Assembly (NCBI GenBank): GCA_013695575.1
Contig: JACDAF010000260.1
Span: 1-8,732 of the forward strand
From: Chloroflexota bacterium
GTDB lineage: Bacteria > Chloroflexota > Limnocylindria > P2-11E
Length of the DNA stretch: 8,732 bases
Reading direction: 5' to 3'
Below are positions 1 through 7,900 of the stretch, piece by piece. The first letter of the stretch is position 1. Every line of letters starts with the position of its first letter. The notes below the pieces were generated by a model. The model did no database searches. It was not told where the DNA came from and saw only the letters and a list, made by a program, of their open reading frames with translations. The position numbers were made by a program, and so were the translations under genes.

Positions 1-3
1 CTG

Positions 4-1059
4 ATGCGCGTCCTGGTCACCGGCATCAGCGGCTTCGCGGGAAGCCACCTTGCCGAGTACATCCTCTCCGAACACCCCGACGTGGCGGTCTACGGGACCG
101 TTCGCTGGCGCTCGCGCATGGAGAACCTCGAGGACCTGCGCCGGAACGGGCATCTCGACCAGATCGAGGGTCGCTTCAGCGACAAGAGCGGCCTGCGCGA
201 CGACGCAAGAAGGGGCCGCGTCACTCTTCTCTACTGCGACCTCACCGACCCCGGCGCGGTGGATCACCTCATCGGCGCGGTCCAGCCCGACCGCATCTTC
301 CATCTCGCCGCGCAGTCGTTCGTGCAGTCGTCGTTCGACGAGCCGTGGTCGACGATGCAGATCAACATCGGCTCGCAGCTCAACCTCCTCGAGGCACTGC
401 GTCGCCACGACACACACGCGCGCATGCACATCGCCGGATCGAGCGAGGAGTACGGCCTCGTCCACGAGGACGAGGTGCCGATGAAGGAGACCAACCCGCT
501 GCGCCCGCTCTCGCCCTACGCGGTGAGCAAGGTCGCGCAAGACAAGCTCGCCTACCAGTACGTCCGTTCGTACGGGCTCCACCTCGTCGTCACGCGCGGC
601 TTCAACCACACCGGCCCGCGGCGCGGTGCGATCTTCGTCACGAGCACGCTCGCGAAGCAGATCGCGGAGATCGAGGCCGGCACCCACGAGCCGGTCATCT
701 CCCACGGCGATCTCACCAGCAAGCGCGACTGGACCGATGTGCGCGACATGGTCCGTGCGTACTGGCTCGCGCTCGAGAAGGCCGAGCCGGGCGAGTCCTA
801 TAACGTCGGCAGCGGGCGCACCTGGAGCATCCGCGAGATGCTCGACACGCTCCTGGCGCACTCGACCGTGCAGATCACGCTGCGGGAGGACCCCGCGCGC
901 CTCCGGCCCTCGGACGTGAAGATCCTGTGGGCCGACACCACGAAGTTTCGCGAGGCGACCGGATGGGAGCCGCGCATCCCGTTCGAGCAGACGATGCGCG
1001 ACCTTCTGGACTACTGGCGGGAGCGCGTCCGCAGCGGCGCGGCCCGGGCCGGCGTGTAA
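4..1059 (+). CDS. Sugar-nucleotide SDR: GDP-mannose 4,6-dehydratase / GDP-6-deoxyhexose reductase family
   Basis: An extended short-chain dehydrogenase/reductase of 351 residues that should act in the cytoplasm on a nucleotide sugar, most likely making a GDP-deoxyhexose (GDP-rhamnose type) for surface glycans. Visible are the Rossmann motif TGISGFAG (residues 6-13), an HLAAQS motif (100-105), GSSEEYG (145-151) holding the Ser and Glu next to the active site, and the catalytic YxxxK (Y172, K176). The stretch GFNHTGPRRG, then FVT, and the later RDW are typical of GDP-mannose 4,6-dehydratase. The IAEIEAG stretch, the DPARLRPSDV stretch and the TGWEPRIPFE C-terminus look more like the partner reductase Rmd. 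Gmd and Rmd cannot be separated by eye, so no symbol is given. The ATG at 4 gives a normal N-terminus; its ribosome site lies outside or at the edge of the window. It leads a run of same-strand genes, 3 bp from the next. Confidence 0.9.
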   Translation: MRVLVTGISGFAGSHLAEYILSEHPDVAVYGTVRWRSRMENLEDLRRNGHLDQIEGRFSDKSGLRDDARRGRVTLLYCDLTDPGAVDHLIGAVQPDRIFHLAAQSFVQSSFDEPWSTMQINIGSQLNLLEALRRHDTHARMHIAGSSEEYGLVHEDEVPMKETNPLRPLSPYAVSKVAQDKLAYQYVRSYGLHLVVTRGFNHTGPRRGAIFVTSTLAKQIAEIEAGTHEPVISHGDLTSKRDWTDVRDMVRAYWLALEKAEPGESYNVGSGRTWSIREMLDTLLAHSTVQITLREDPARLRPSDVKILWADTTKFREATGWEPRIPFEQTMRDLLDYWRERVRSGAARAGV

Positions 1060-1062
1060 GCG

Positions 1063-1566
1063 ATGCCCGATTTCGGAGGGATCTGGAGCGGCTTCGTCAA
1101 CAACGCGCTCGTCCAGTTCTCCCTGCGCTTCATCGGTCTGTACATCCTTTTCCTGTACCTCGCGATGGTCTACTGGACCGTGCGCGACGCGCAGAGCCGC
1201 ACCGAGAACCAGTTCACGCCGTACCTGTTCGGCTTGCTCGTGGTCGTCCTCAACCTCCTCGGGCTCTTCCTCTATCTCATCCTTCGCCCGCGCGAGACGC
1301 TCGCGGAGGCGTACGAGCGTCAGCTCGCGGAGGAGTCGCTCCTCGCCGAGGCCGAGCAGCGGGTCGTCTGTCCCACCTGTCACGAGCGCGTCGGCGAGGA
1401 CTACCTGCTGTGCCCGACCTGCCGCACGAAGCTGAAGCGCGTGTGCCCGTCGTGCTCGAAGCTCATCCGCCCGGAGTGGAACATCTGCCCCTACTGCGCG
1501 AAGGACTTCGACGAGCGCGACTGGACCATCCACACCGGCGGCAAGGCGGTCGAGGCCAAGCCCTGA
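1063..1566 (+). CDS. Membrane-anchored double zinc-ribbon protein
   Basis: A 167-residue protein of unknown function. Two hydrophobic segments (about residues 19-40 and 54-74) are predicted membrane helices joined by a short polar loop. A charged, Glu/Arg-rich stretch (77-100), probably helical, follows. The C-terminus holds two CxxC...CxxC modules, C103/C106/C117/C120 and C128/C131/C142/C145, each with the 10-residue spacing of a rubredoxin-like zinc ribbon. The ribbons probably lie in the cytoplasm, but this is not shown by the sequence. Similar short proteins with two helices and a double zinc ribbon occur in high-GC Gram-positive and Chloroflexota genomes without an assigned role. The gene begins 3 bp after the upstream stop, so the two are probably co-transcribed. 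The site before the ATG has no clear Shine-Dalgarno sequence, which suggests translational coupling. Confidence 0.88.
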   Translation: MPDFGGIWSGFVNNALVQFSLRFIGLYILFLYLAMVYWTVRDAQSRTENQFTPYLFGLLVVVLNLLGLFLYLILRPRETLAEAYERQLAEESLLAEAEQRVVCPTCHERVGEDYLLCPTCRTKLKRVCPSCSKLIRPEWNICPYCAKDFDERDWTIHTGGKAVEAKP

Positions 1567-1589
1567 TCCACTAGCAAGCCTCTGCCGAT

Positions 1590-1606
1590 ACCGGGTGCAT
1601 CCCGGT
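1590..1606 (+). other. Small hairpin in the gap before radC
   Basis: A perfect 6-bp inverted repeat, ACCGGG and CCCGGT, around the 5-nt loop TGCAT, in the 56-bp gap between the zinc-ribbon gene and radC. No T-tract follows, so it is not a standard intrinsic terminator. It ends 16 nt before the radC GTG and could affect mRNA stability or radC translation, or be chance in GC-rich DNA. Confidence 0.35.
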
Positions 1607-1622
1607 CATCCGTGAATGGCCC

Positions 1623-2264
1623 GTGAGCGCGCGTCCCCGCGAGCGACTCTTCGACGGGGGCGCGGCGTCCTTGGGCGACGACGAGCTCCTCGCGATCCTC
1701 ATCGGCTCCGGCCGTCCGGGGCGCGACGCGCTCACGCTGGCTCGGGAGCTTGTGGTCGGGCTCGGCGGCGTCCAGGCTCTCGCCCGCTGCGATCCCTCCC
1801 GCGTGCCGCTCGGCCCGGCGGCGACCGCGCGGATCCTGGCGGCGTGCGAGCTCGGCCGCCGCGTCGCCGCGTCGTCTGCAGCCGGTGAGCCGCTTGACAC
1901 GCCCGCCCGCGCGGCACGGGCGCTCGCGCCGCTGCTCGCGCATCGTGAGCGTGAGGCCGTCCTCGTCGCCCTGCTCACCCGGAAGCATCGCCTCATGTCC
2001 GTCCACACCGCCTATGAGGGGAACGTTGCCGGCGCCTCGGTTCGGATCGCGGAGCTCTTCACGGAGGCCGTCCGGCGGACGGCCGCGGCCGTGCTGCTCG
2101 CGCACAATCACCCATCCGGCGATCCGGAGCCGTCGGGTGACGACATCCGCACCACCCGGGACGCCGGGGCGGCGGGTCGGCTCCTCGGGATCCCGCTGGT
2201 GGACCACCTCGTCGTCGGCAGCGCCGACCGCTGGGTAAGCCTGAAGGAGCGTGGGCTGCTCTGA
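1623..2264 (+). CDS. radC: RadC family JAB/JAMM-domain protein
   Basis: A 213-residue member of the RadC (UPF0758) family, close to the usual length of about 220. The N-terminal part (1-80) carries the family opening PRERL...LGDDELLAILIGSG and a helix-hairpin-helix-like stretch. The C-terminal JAB/JAMM domain (about 100-213) has the full metal motif: HNHPSG with H161 and H163, then S171 and D174, fitting HxH-x7-S-x2-D. E111 is the likely upstream acid. The family was named for DNA repair, but that role is doubtful and its biochemical activity is unsettled. The only reasonable start is GTG at 1623: an in-frame TAG lies at 1572-1574, no ATG lies between, and the start falls just before the conserved PRERL. 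No strong ribosome site is seen. Its place next to wall genes does not explain its role. Confidence 0.93.
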   Translation: MSARPRERLFDGGAASLGDDELLAILIGSGRPGRDALTLARELVVGLGGVQALARCDPSRVPLGPAATARILAACELGRRVAASSAAGEPLDTPARAARALAPLLAHREREAVLVALLTRKHRLMSVHTAYEGNVAGASVRIAELFTEAVRRTAAAVLLAHNHPSGDPEPSGDDIRTTRDAGAAGRLLGIPLVDHLVVGSADRWVSLKERGLL

Positions 2265-2296
2265 CGGGGGCGAACGCACCGCCGGTCCGGCCGCTG

Positions 2297-4738
2297 ATGC
2301 CTCACCTACGATGCTTGGCGGTGTTCGACGGCCATCCAAGGGGTCTGGTCCTCATGACCTGTCTCGCGGCCTTCGCGGCGCTCGGCCTCGCCGGGCCGAC
2401 CTCGGTCGCGCCCGTCGGGGTCCTCGGTGCGAGCCAGGCGTCCCCGCTCCCCGCGCAGGCCGCGTATGCCGTGAGCTTCGGCAGCGTGCCGAGCCTCACC
2501 TACGTCGCCGGTAACACGTACACCGTGGATCTGCCCGTGACGAACACCGGTACCGCGACCTGGAACGCCCTGTCGCCCAACCCGATCATGCTCTCGTACC
2601 ACTGGCACAACGCCGAGGGCAGCACCGTCGTGTGGGATGGCCTCCGCACCCCGCTGGCCTCGGACGTGTCGCCCGGCGCGAGCACGACCATCGCCGCACG
2701 CGTGACCGCCCCGGCCGCCGGAACGCGCTACACGCTCACCTTCGACATGGTCCGCGAGGGCGTGGGCTGGTTCGAGCTCCTCGGGGGCACGCCGGGGCGC
2801 GTCCCGACGAACGTGGAGAACGCGTTCTGGTCGGGCCGCTACGAGGCGCCGCTTGTGAGCGCGGCGGGTCTGGGCGAGACGAAGACCATCCCGGTCACGG
2901 TGACGAACACCGGCACCGTGACCTGGAACGCGACCGGGCCGAACCCGGTGAACGTCGGCTACCACCTCTTCGACAGCGCGGGCGGCACCGTGGTGTGGGA
3001 CGGCACGCGCACTCCGCTCGGCCCGGACCTCGGGGCGGGCCAAACGCGCGTCATCATCGTGACCTACACCGCGCCGGCGGCGGCGGGCCAGTACTCGCTG
3101 AGCATCGAGGCCGTTCGCGAAGGCATCACCTGGTTCAGCGGCTACGGCGTTCCTGCCGCGAGCTCCCGCCTGAGCGCGACAAGCGGGTACAGCGCCGGGT
3201 ACGGCGCGACGACGACACCCAGGCAAGCGGCGATCGGCACGATCCTTGACCTCAGCGTCGACGTCGTGAACTACGGCCCGCGCACCCTCGCGCGCGGCGT
3301 TGTGTCGCTCTCGTACCACCTGTACACCGCGGCTGGCTCGACCGTCGCATGGGACGGCGCGCGCGCCCTGCTGCCGCGCGACATCGCGCCTGGTCAGACG
3401 CTCACGGTCCCCATCCGCGTGCAGCTCCCCTCGACGTCCGGCGACTACCGGCTCTCGTGGGACCTCGTGCAGGAAGGAGTGGCGTGGCTCAGCCAGCTCG
3501 GCGTGCCGATGAAGGTCGAGTCGGTGAACGTGGTCCCCGGCGTCACCTTCTTCGGCAAGGGCAACGGTCACGGCGTCGGCATGAGCCAGCACGGCGCGCA
3601 GGCGCTCGCGACCGGGGCGGGCGGCAATCCGCCGATCACCGGCGAGCAGATCATCCAGCACTACTACCGCGGCACGCAGATCAGCGCGATCGACACCACG
3701 GGTGAGAACGCGGGGATCCGCGTGCTGCTCTCGACGCCATCGTCCACGGGCATCCACAGCTGCGGCGCGCCGGCGATGAACGTGGCCCTCGCCGATGTGC
3801 AGGGCTGGGGCGCGGCGCGGATCCTGGACGAGGGCGCGGGCAACGCGCTCATCGCGACCGCCGCGCCGCGCGAGCCGTTCCAGGTGCACGCGACCGCCGG
3901 CGTCGTCCGCGTCTGGCGCAACAGCGGCACGCCCGTGAAGGTGTACGAGGGGCCGGGACCTGTCGTGTTCGCCACCGATGCGACCGGTTCGCTCGAGATC
4001 ACCCAGAAGGGCTCCTACCGCGGCAACACGCGGTTCGCGAACTCGAACGGCGTCCTGCGCGTCATCAACTACGTGAGCTACGACCACTATGCGATGGGCG
4101 TCGTGCGCAAGGAGATGTTCGGCGGCTGGCACCACGAGGCGTACAAGGCGCAGGCCTACGCGGCGAAGGCCTACGGCTTCACCTCGTACCGCGGCACCGC
4201 GTCGGACCACGACGTGCGTGACGACCAGCAGGACCAGTGCTACGGCGGCGTCGGCGCCGAGGAGTCCGCGACGAACGCCGCGGTCGAGGCGACGCGCGGG
4301 AGGATCCCCACGTACAACGGGCAGGTCATCCGCGCCTACTTCTCCTCGAGCTCCGGCGGCTACACCGTGGCCGATGGCTGCTGGGGGCCGCGCCTCGTGT
4401 TCGTGGGCGGCCGCTGGAGCTGCGGCCCAAGCCAGCCATACCTCCAGGCAACGCCGGATCCCGCGGACCTCCTGCTCACGGTGCCGACGCCGAACAAGCA
4501 CGCCTCGTGGCAGGTCACGTTCACGGGCGCCCAGATCCGCGGTGCCGTGCTGAGCATGCGCGGCATCGATATCGGCACGCTGGTCTCGGTCGACCTGGAT
4601 AACCAGGCGCCCGCAGGAGGGCATGTCCTTTCGGTGCTCATCCGCGGCACGAACGCCGTCGTCGATCTCGAGGCCGACGCGTTCCTGCGCACGCATCTCG
4701 GCATGAAGTCGACGTATGTGCGGCTGAGGCAGTTCTAG
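2297..4738 (+). CDS. Secreted SpoIID/LytB-domain protein with three N-terminal Ig-like repeats
   Basis: An 813-residue exported protein, probably a lytic transglycosylase of the SpoIID type, which in endospore formers cleaves glycan strands stripped of stem peptides. A signal sequence (about 1-55; hydrophobic core 17-35) is followed by three Ig-like repeats (57-413). Next come GNGHGVGMSQHGA (422-434), a variable segment (470-590) and the SpoIID core (about 585-760). The core contains the equivalent of the SpoIID catalytic acid, E606 in VVRKEM, and EAYKAQAYAAKAY from E614. The TRG and SSSSGGYT stretches are also typical of the family. Cysteines 489, 648, 695 and 709 lie in the exported part; 695 and 709 could pair. 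The ATG at 2297 lacks a good ribosome site, whereas an in-frame ATG at 2354 (M20) follows AAGGGG, so the true start may be later. It lies 32 bp after radC and is likely read through from it. Confidence 0.88.
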   Translation: MPHLRCLAVFDGHPRGLVLMTCLAAFAALGLAGPTSVAPVGVLGASQASPLPAQAAYAVSFGSVPSLTYVAGNTYTVDLPVTNTGTATWNALSPNPIMLSYHWHNAEGSTVVWDGLRTPLASDVSPGASTTIAARVTAPAAGTRYTLTFDMVREGVGWFELLGGTPGRVPTNVENAFWSGRYEAPLVSAAGLGETKTIPVTVTNTGTVTWNATGPNPVNVGYHLFDSAGGTVVWDGTRTPLGPDLGAGQTRVIIVTYTAPAAAGQYSLSIEAVREGITWFSGYGVPAASSRLSATSGYSAGYGATTTPRQAAIGTILDLSVDVVNYGPRTLARGVVSLSYHLYTAAGSTVAWDGARALLPRDIAPGQTLTVPIRVQLPSTSGDYRLSWDLVQEGVAWLSQLGVPMKVESVNVVPGVTFFGKGNGHGVGMSQHGAQALATGAGGNPPITGEQIIQHYYRGTQISAIDTTGENAGIRVLLSTPSSTGIHSCGAPAMNVALADVQGWGAARILDEGAGNALIATAAPREPFQVHATAGVVRVWRNSGTPVKVYEGPGPVVFATDATGSLEITQKGSYRGNTRFANSNGVLRVINYVSYDHYAMGVVRKEMFGGWHHEAYKAQAYAAKAYGFTSYRGTASDHDVRDDQQDQCYGGVGAEESATNAAVEATRGRIPTYNGQVIRAYFSSSSGGYTVADGCWGPRLVFVGGRWSCGPSQPYLQATPDPADLLLTVPTPNKHASWQVTFTGAQIRGAVLSMRGIDIGTLVSVDLDNQAPAGGHVLSVLIRGTNAVVDLEADAFLRTHLGMKSTYVRLRQF
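2338..2343 (+). promoter_or_regulatory. Possible ribosome site for an alternative SpoIID-protein start
   Basis: AAGGGG lies 10 nt before an in-frame ATG at 2354. It is a better Shine-Dalgarno match than anything near the ATG at 2297. Starting at 2354 keeps the hydrophobic core of the signal peptide but removes its only basic residues, which argues the other way. Confidence 0.4.
2465..3535 (+). repeat. Three tandem Ig-like modules in the SpoIID protein
   Basis: Three protein-level repeats of about 110-120 residues (roughly 57-166, 172-290, 295-413). Each has an NTGTxTW-like strand (N83 to W89 in the first; W210 in the second; degenerate NYGPRTL in the third), a YHW/YHL strand, a WDGxRT or WDGARA turn, an aPG or aGQ turn, and a closing strand ending EGVGWF, EGITWF or EGVAWL (W158, W279, W397). 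The layout resembles NBR1-type or CARDB-like beta sandwiches of exported proteins. The same module recurs in the amidase downstream. Boundaries are by eye. Confidence 0.85.
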
Positions 4739-4757
4739 GTCAAACCTCCGTCACCGC

Positions 4758-4778
4758 GCCGGCTTTGCCTGCGCCGGC
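4758..4778 (+). terminator. Weak candidate terminator hairpin after the SpoIID gene
   Basis: GCCGGC at 4758-4763 can pair with GCCGGC at 4773-4778 across a 9-nt loop, starting 19 nt after the SpoIID-gene stop. The position suits a terminator. There is no T-run after it, and short GC palindromes are frequent in such DNA, so this is only a candidate. Confidence 0.25.
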
Positions 4779-4801
4779 TCCCGGGGGCCCTGCGCGTTCG
4801 G

Positions 4802-4880
4802 TCGGGCGAAGCCCGCCCTCGCCTGATGTGATCTCTGCGCCCTCGCCGACTTCGTCTGATCGAGCGAAGCCCCGCCTCGC
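4802..4880. repeat. Imperfect 21-bp direct repeat in the intergenic gap
   Basis: The segments 4802-4822 and 4860-4880 match at 18 of 21 positions and share the core GCGAAGCCC. They begin 58 bp apart, and each contains or adjoins a small hairpin. This could be a decayed intergenic repeat element or a pair of regulator sites for the amidase gene; the sequence alone does not decide. Confidence 0.5.
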
Positions 4881-4984
4881 GTAAGCAGACAGTCAGCCGT
4901 CACCGGCCACGTTCGGCCATAGACACCTGTTCCCGCACGTGACACGATCGAGCGCAGCGTCGGGGATGGTGGCGAGGAAGAGTT

Positions 4985-4990
4985 AGGGGG
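4985..4990 (+). promoter_or_regulatory. Ribosome binding site of the amidase gene
   Basis: AGGGGG lies 3 nt before the ATG at 4994, and AGGAAG lies a little further up (4976-4981). This is the clearest Shine-Dalgarno region in the window and supports 4994 as the start, matching a textbook signal peptide right after it. Confidence 0.6.
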
Positions 4991-4993
4991 ACC

Positions 4994-7900
4994 ATGCGCC
5001 GACGTCGCCTCGCGCTCGCATCGCTGACGGCCGCCATCATCCTGGGCACGCTCCCAATGGGCGGACGCCCCGCGAACGCGGCGCCCGGTGCGGGCGAGAC
5101 CGTTGCTCGCGAGGTGCTCGTCGATCTGCCGGCGCAGGCTGCGGGCCTCCTCGAGCGCGACACCGGCACCCCCGCGGGCGAGGCCACCGGCAGCACCGGC
5201 GGGCCTGTCCTCCGCTTCACCTCGCGCGCGATCGATGCCGGGCAGCTCTTCGATCGGGTCGGCGCACGCTGGATCGCGAGCGACCACCAGGTGGGCGAGG
5301 GCAGCATCTACGCCGAAGTACGCGCATCAGCCGACGGCGCGACCTGGGGCGGATGGCAGCAGCTCACGCACGCTCACGACCTCGACGACGAGTCCGGCGC
5401 GACGTTCTACGCGCCGCCCAAGCCGCTCGGAGGCGTTTCGCGCTACGCGCAGTACCGCCTGTGGCTCCTCACCGGCGACACGTCCGCGGTGCGCCGCTTC
5501 GGTCTCACCTTCCTCGACGTCACCGGTCTGAACGCCGGCCCTGTCGCTCGCCTCATCAACGACGTCCGCGGCGCGTTCGACGCGATGACGCAGTCGTACG
5601 CTGCCGCCGCGCCGGCCGGCATGCCGAGGATCCTCTCGCGCAAGGACTGGGGCGCCGACGAATCGCTGATGCGCTGGACGCCGCAATACAAGCGGCCGCA
5701 CACCAAGGCGATCGTGCACCACACCGTCACCGGCGACGGCGGGACCAACGTCGCCGCGGAGCTGCGCTCCATCTACTACTTCCACGCCGTGACACGCGGC
5801 TGGGGGGACATCGGCTACCACTACCTGGTCGACAAGAACGGCGCCATCTGGACCGGGCGCCAGGGAGGCGACCACGTCGAGGCCGGGCACGCCTTCGGCT
5901 GGAACAACGGCACGATGGGGGTCGCCTCGATCGGCGACTACAGCGTGAACCCGCCGACGAGCGCGCTGCAGGGCGCGATCACGAGCATCATCAGCCTGAA
6001 GCTCAAGCAGTACGGGGTCGTCCCGTCCGGCGCGGACCCGTTCACGCACCAGGAGCAGCGCAGTGACGGGTCGTGGGTGGACGTCACCACAAGCCCCCAG
6101 AACATCATCGGCCACCGCGATGCGAACTACAGAATCGGGCAGAGCGGCGGGCAGACCGCCTGTCCCGGCAACACCATCGCGAACATGATGGAAGGCCTCC
6201 GCCGCCTCACGCAGACCGAGTACGACAACGGCTACACGAGCCTCTTCCGCCTCGACCCGGGCCTGCCGCGCGGCACCTTCCCGGGCTCCTCCCTCACGGT
6301 CCCGGTGGCCGTCGCGAACCGCGGGACGACCACGATCCCGTCGGGCACTGTGGTCTCGTACCAGATCCTCACGCCCTCCGGTGTGGGCGTCGTACCGCAG
6401 GGCGGCAAGGCGACGCTCGGTGCACCGCTCCTCCCGAACGGCACGACCGTCGTCCAGGTGCCCTTCACCGGTCCGCCGGAGGGCTCGTACGTCGTGCGCT
6501 GGGACCTGCACACCGGCGGCGCGTGGTGGAACAACCTGTACACGACGCCCGTCCGCGATCAGTGGCTCTTCTCGCGCGAGTGGAGTGTCGACTGGCTCAG
6601 CGACACGATCCCGGGCGCACTCGTCGCGGGCGAGGTCCGCACCGTGCAGGCGACCATGCTGAACGACGGCGGGCGCGTGTGGAACGCGGCCGGCACGAAC
6701 CCGGTGCGCCTCGCGTCCTCGTGGCGGAGCGTCGCCACGGGAAACGTCTTCCCGGGCACGCAGTCAGCGCTGCCCCACGACGTGCAGCCGGGGCAGACGG
6801 CCACCGTGACCTTCCAGATCGCCGCGCCCGTCTACCCGACGAGCTACGTGCTGCGGCTCGATCTCGTGAAGGAGAACGAGTTCAGCTTCGGCGACCGGAG
6901 GATCGCGCCGGACGAGACGACGGTCTCCGTCGTGCTGGACGCCAAGGCGACCCTCGGGGCCGGCACGGTGCCGCCTCTTTCCTCGGGCCAGACCACGACC
7001 GTGCCCGTCACCATCACGAACACGGGGCGCGGCACCTTCCCGACGACGAGCTCGACGCCGGTCCGCCTCGGCTATCACTGGTACGACGCGCAGGGTCGCA
7101 CGCTGGTCTACGACGGAGCGCGGACGGTCCTGCCGGCCGACCTCCCGGCGGGCCAGTCGGTCACTGTGAACGCCGAGGTCACCGCACCGTCCGTCGGCGG
7201 GACGCTCATGCTCAAGTGGGACCTCGTGCAGGAGGGCGTCGCCTGGCTTTCGACGCGGGGCGTGGCCACTGCGAACCAGCAGGTCGCGGTCACCGGTCCG
7301 GCGGTCACCGCTCCGGCGGTCACCGCTCCGCCTGTCACGGCTCCGACCGTCACCGGTCCCGTCGTCAGGACCTACGCCGCGACGTACCAGCCACAGGTCG
7401 CCTCGCCCGCCGCGGCGGGCTCGCAGTCGGGTGTGCCGATCCTGATCGTGAACACCGGCAGCTTCACCTGGCCCGCGGGCGGCGCGAACCCGATCCGCCT
7501 CGCATACCACTGGTGGTCGCTCACGACCAACCGCACCGTCCTCTGGGAAGGGCAGCGCACCCTGCTGCCGGCGGACGTCCCTCCGGGGGGCAGCGTGAGC
7601 CTGAACGCGAGCGTGCTCTACCCGACGACGCCGGGACCCTACCTGCTGCGCTGGGACGTGGTCGAGGAAGGCGTGTCCTGGTTCAGCGGCCGTGGGATCC
7701 TGACCGGTGACCAGTTCGTCCGCGTCGAGTCGACCGCGCAGTCCTTTGTGTACGGCTCGTCGATGCTCCCGAGCACCCCCGGGGCGATGGCCGGCGGCGC
7801 GACCGTCACGGTGCCGGTGCGAGTGCAGAACCTCGGGCAGACGACGTGGGACACGACGATCAATCTCTCGTACCACTGGCTCGACGCGGGCGGGAGGGTC

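Larger units (their letters stand above)
4739..4993. other. Intergenic region between the SpoIID and amidase genes
   Basis: A 255-bp gap, by far the longest in the window, that probably ends one transcript and starts another. It holds a 6-bp GCCGGC hairpin (4758-4763 with 4773-4778), a GGGC-GAA-GCCC mini-hairpin (4804-4814), a CTTCG/CGAAG inverted repeat (4850-4854 with 4865-4869) and a 21-bp imperfect direct repeat. No T-tract follows any hairpin. I could not pick out convincing -35 and -10 boxes, although the amidase promoter should lie here. No coding sequence is credible in it. Confidence 0.6.

Noticed and set aside
927..1574. A 215-codon + strand frame overlapping the first two genes
   Set aside because: Overlaps the end of the sugar-nucleotide gene and the whole zinc-ribbon gene out of frame; Arg/Pro-rich with no recognisable domain.
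1616..1888. ATG at 1616 as the start of a gene in place of the radC GTG
   Set aside because: It is in a different frame from RadC and gives an Arg-rich peptide without motifs. RadC similarity begins right after the GTG at 1623.
2306..4696. A 796-codon open frame on the minus strand across the SpoIID gene
   Set aside because: It is antisense to a recognisable protein, its translation is Arg/Ala/Val/His-rich with no domain or motif, and it reflects high third-position GC in the real gene.
2297..4738. Endospore-former assignment because of the SpoIID domain
   Set aside because: SpoIID/LytB domains are common in non-sporulating bacteria, the motif order here is not the Bacillus one, and no other sporulation gene is in the window.
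4897..4925. Possible -35/-10 promoter boxes around CATAGACA upstream of the amidase
   Set aside because: The -10-like hexamer is weak and nothing resembling TTGACA lies at the right distance; not supportable by eye.
4751..5287. Minus-strand open frame (178 codons) covering the intergenic gap and the amidase 5' end
   Set aside because: More than half overlaps the amidase signal peptide and N-terminal region in antisense, the product has no motif, and the start has no supporting context.
7289..7363. Short regular repeats considered as a CRISPR array
   Set aside because: Unit is 15 bp, contiguous with no spacers, and in frame inside the amidase gene; it is a linker-coding tandem repeat.
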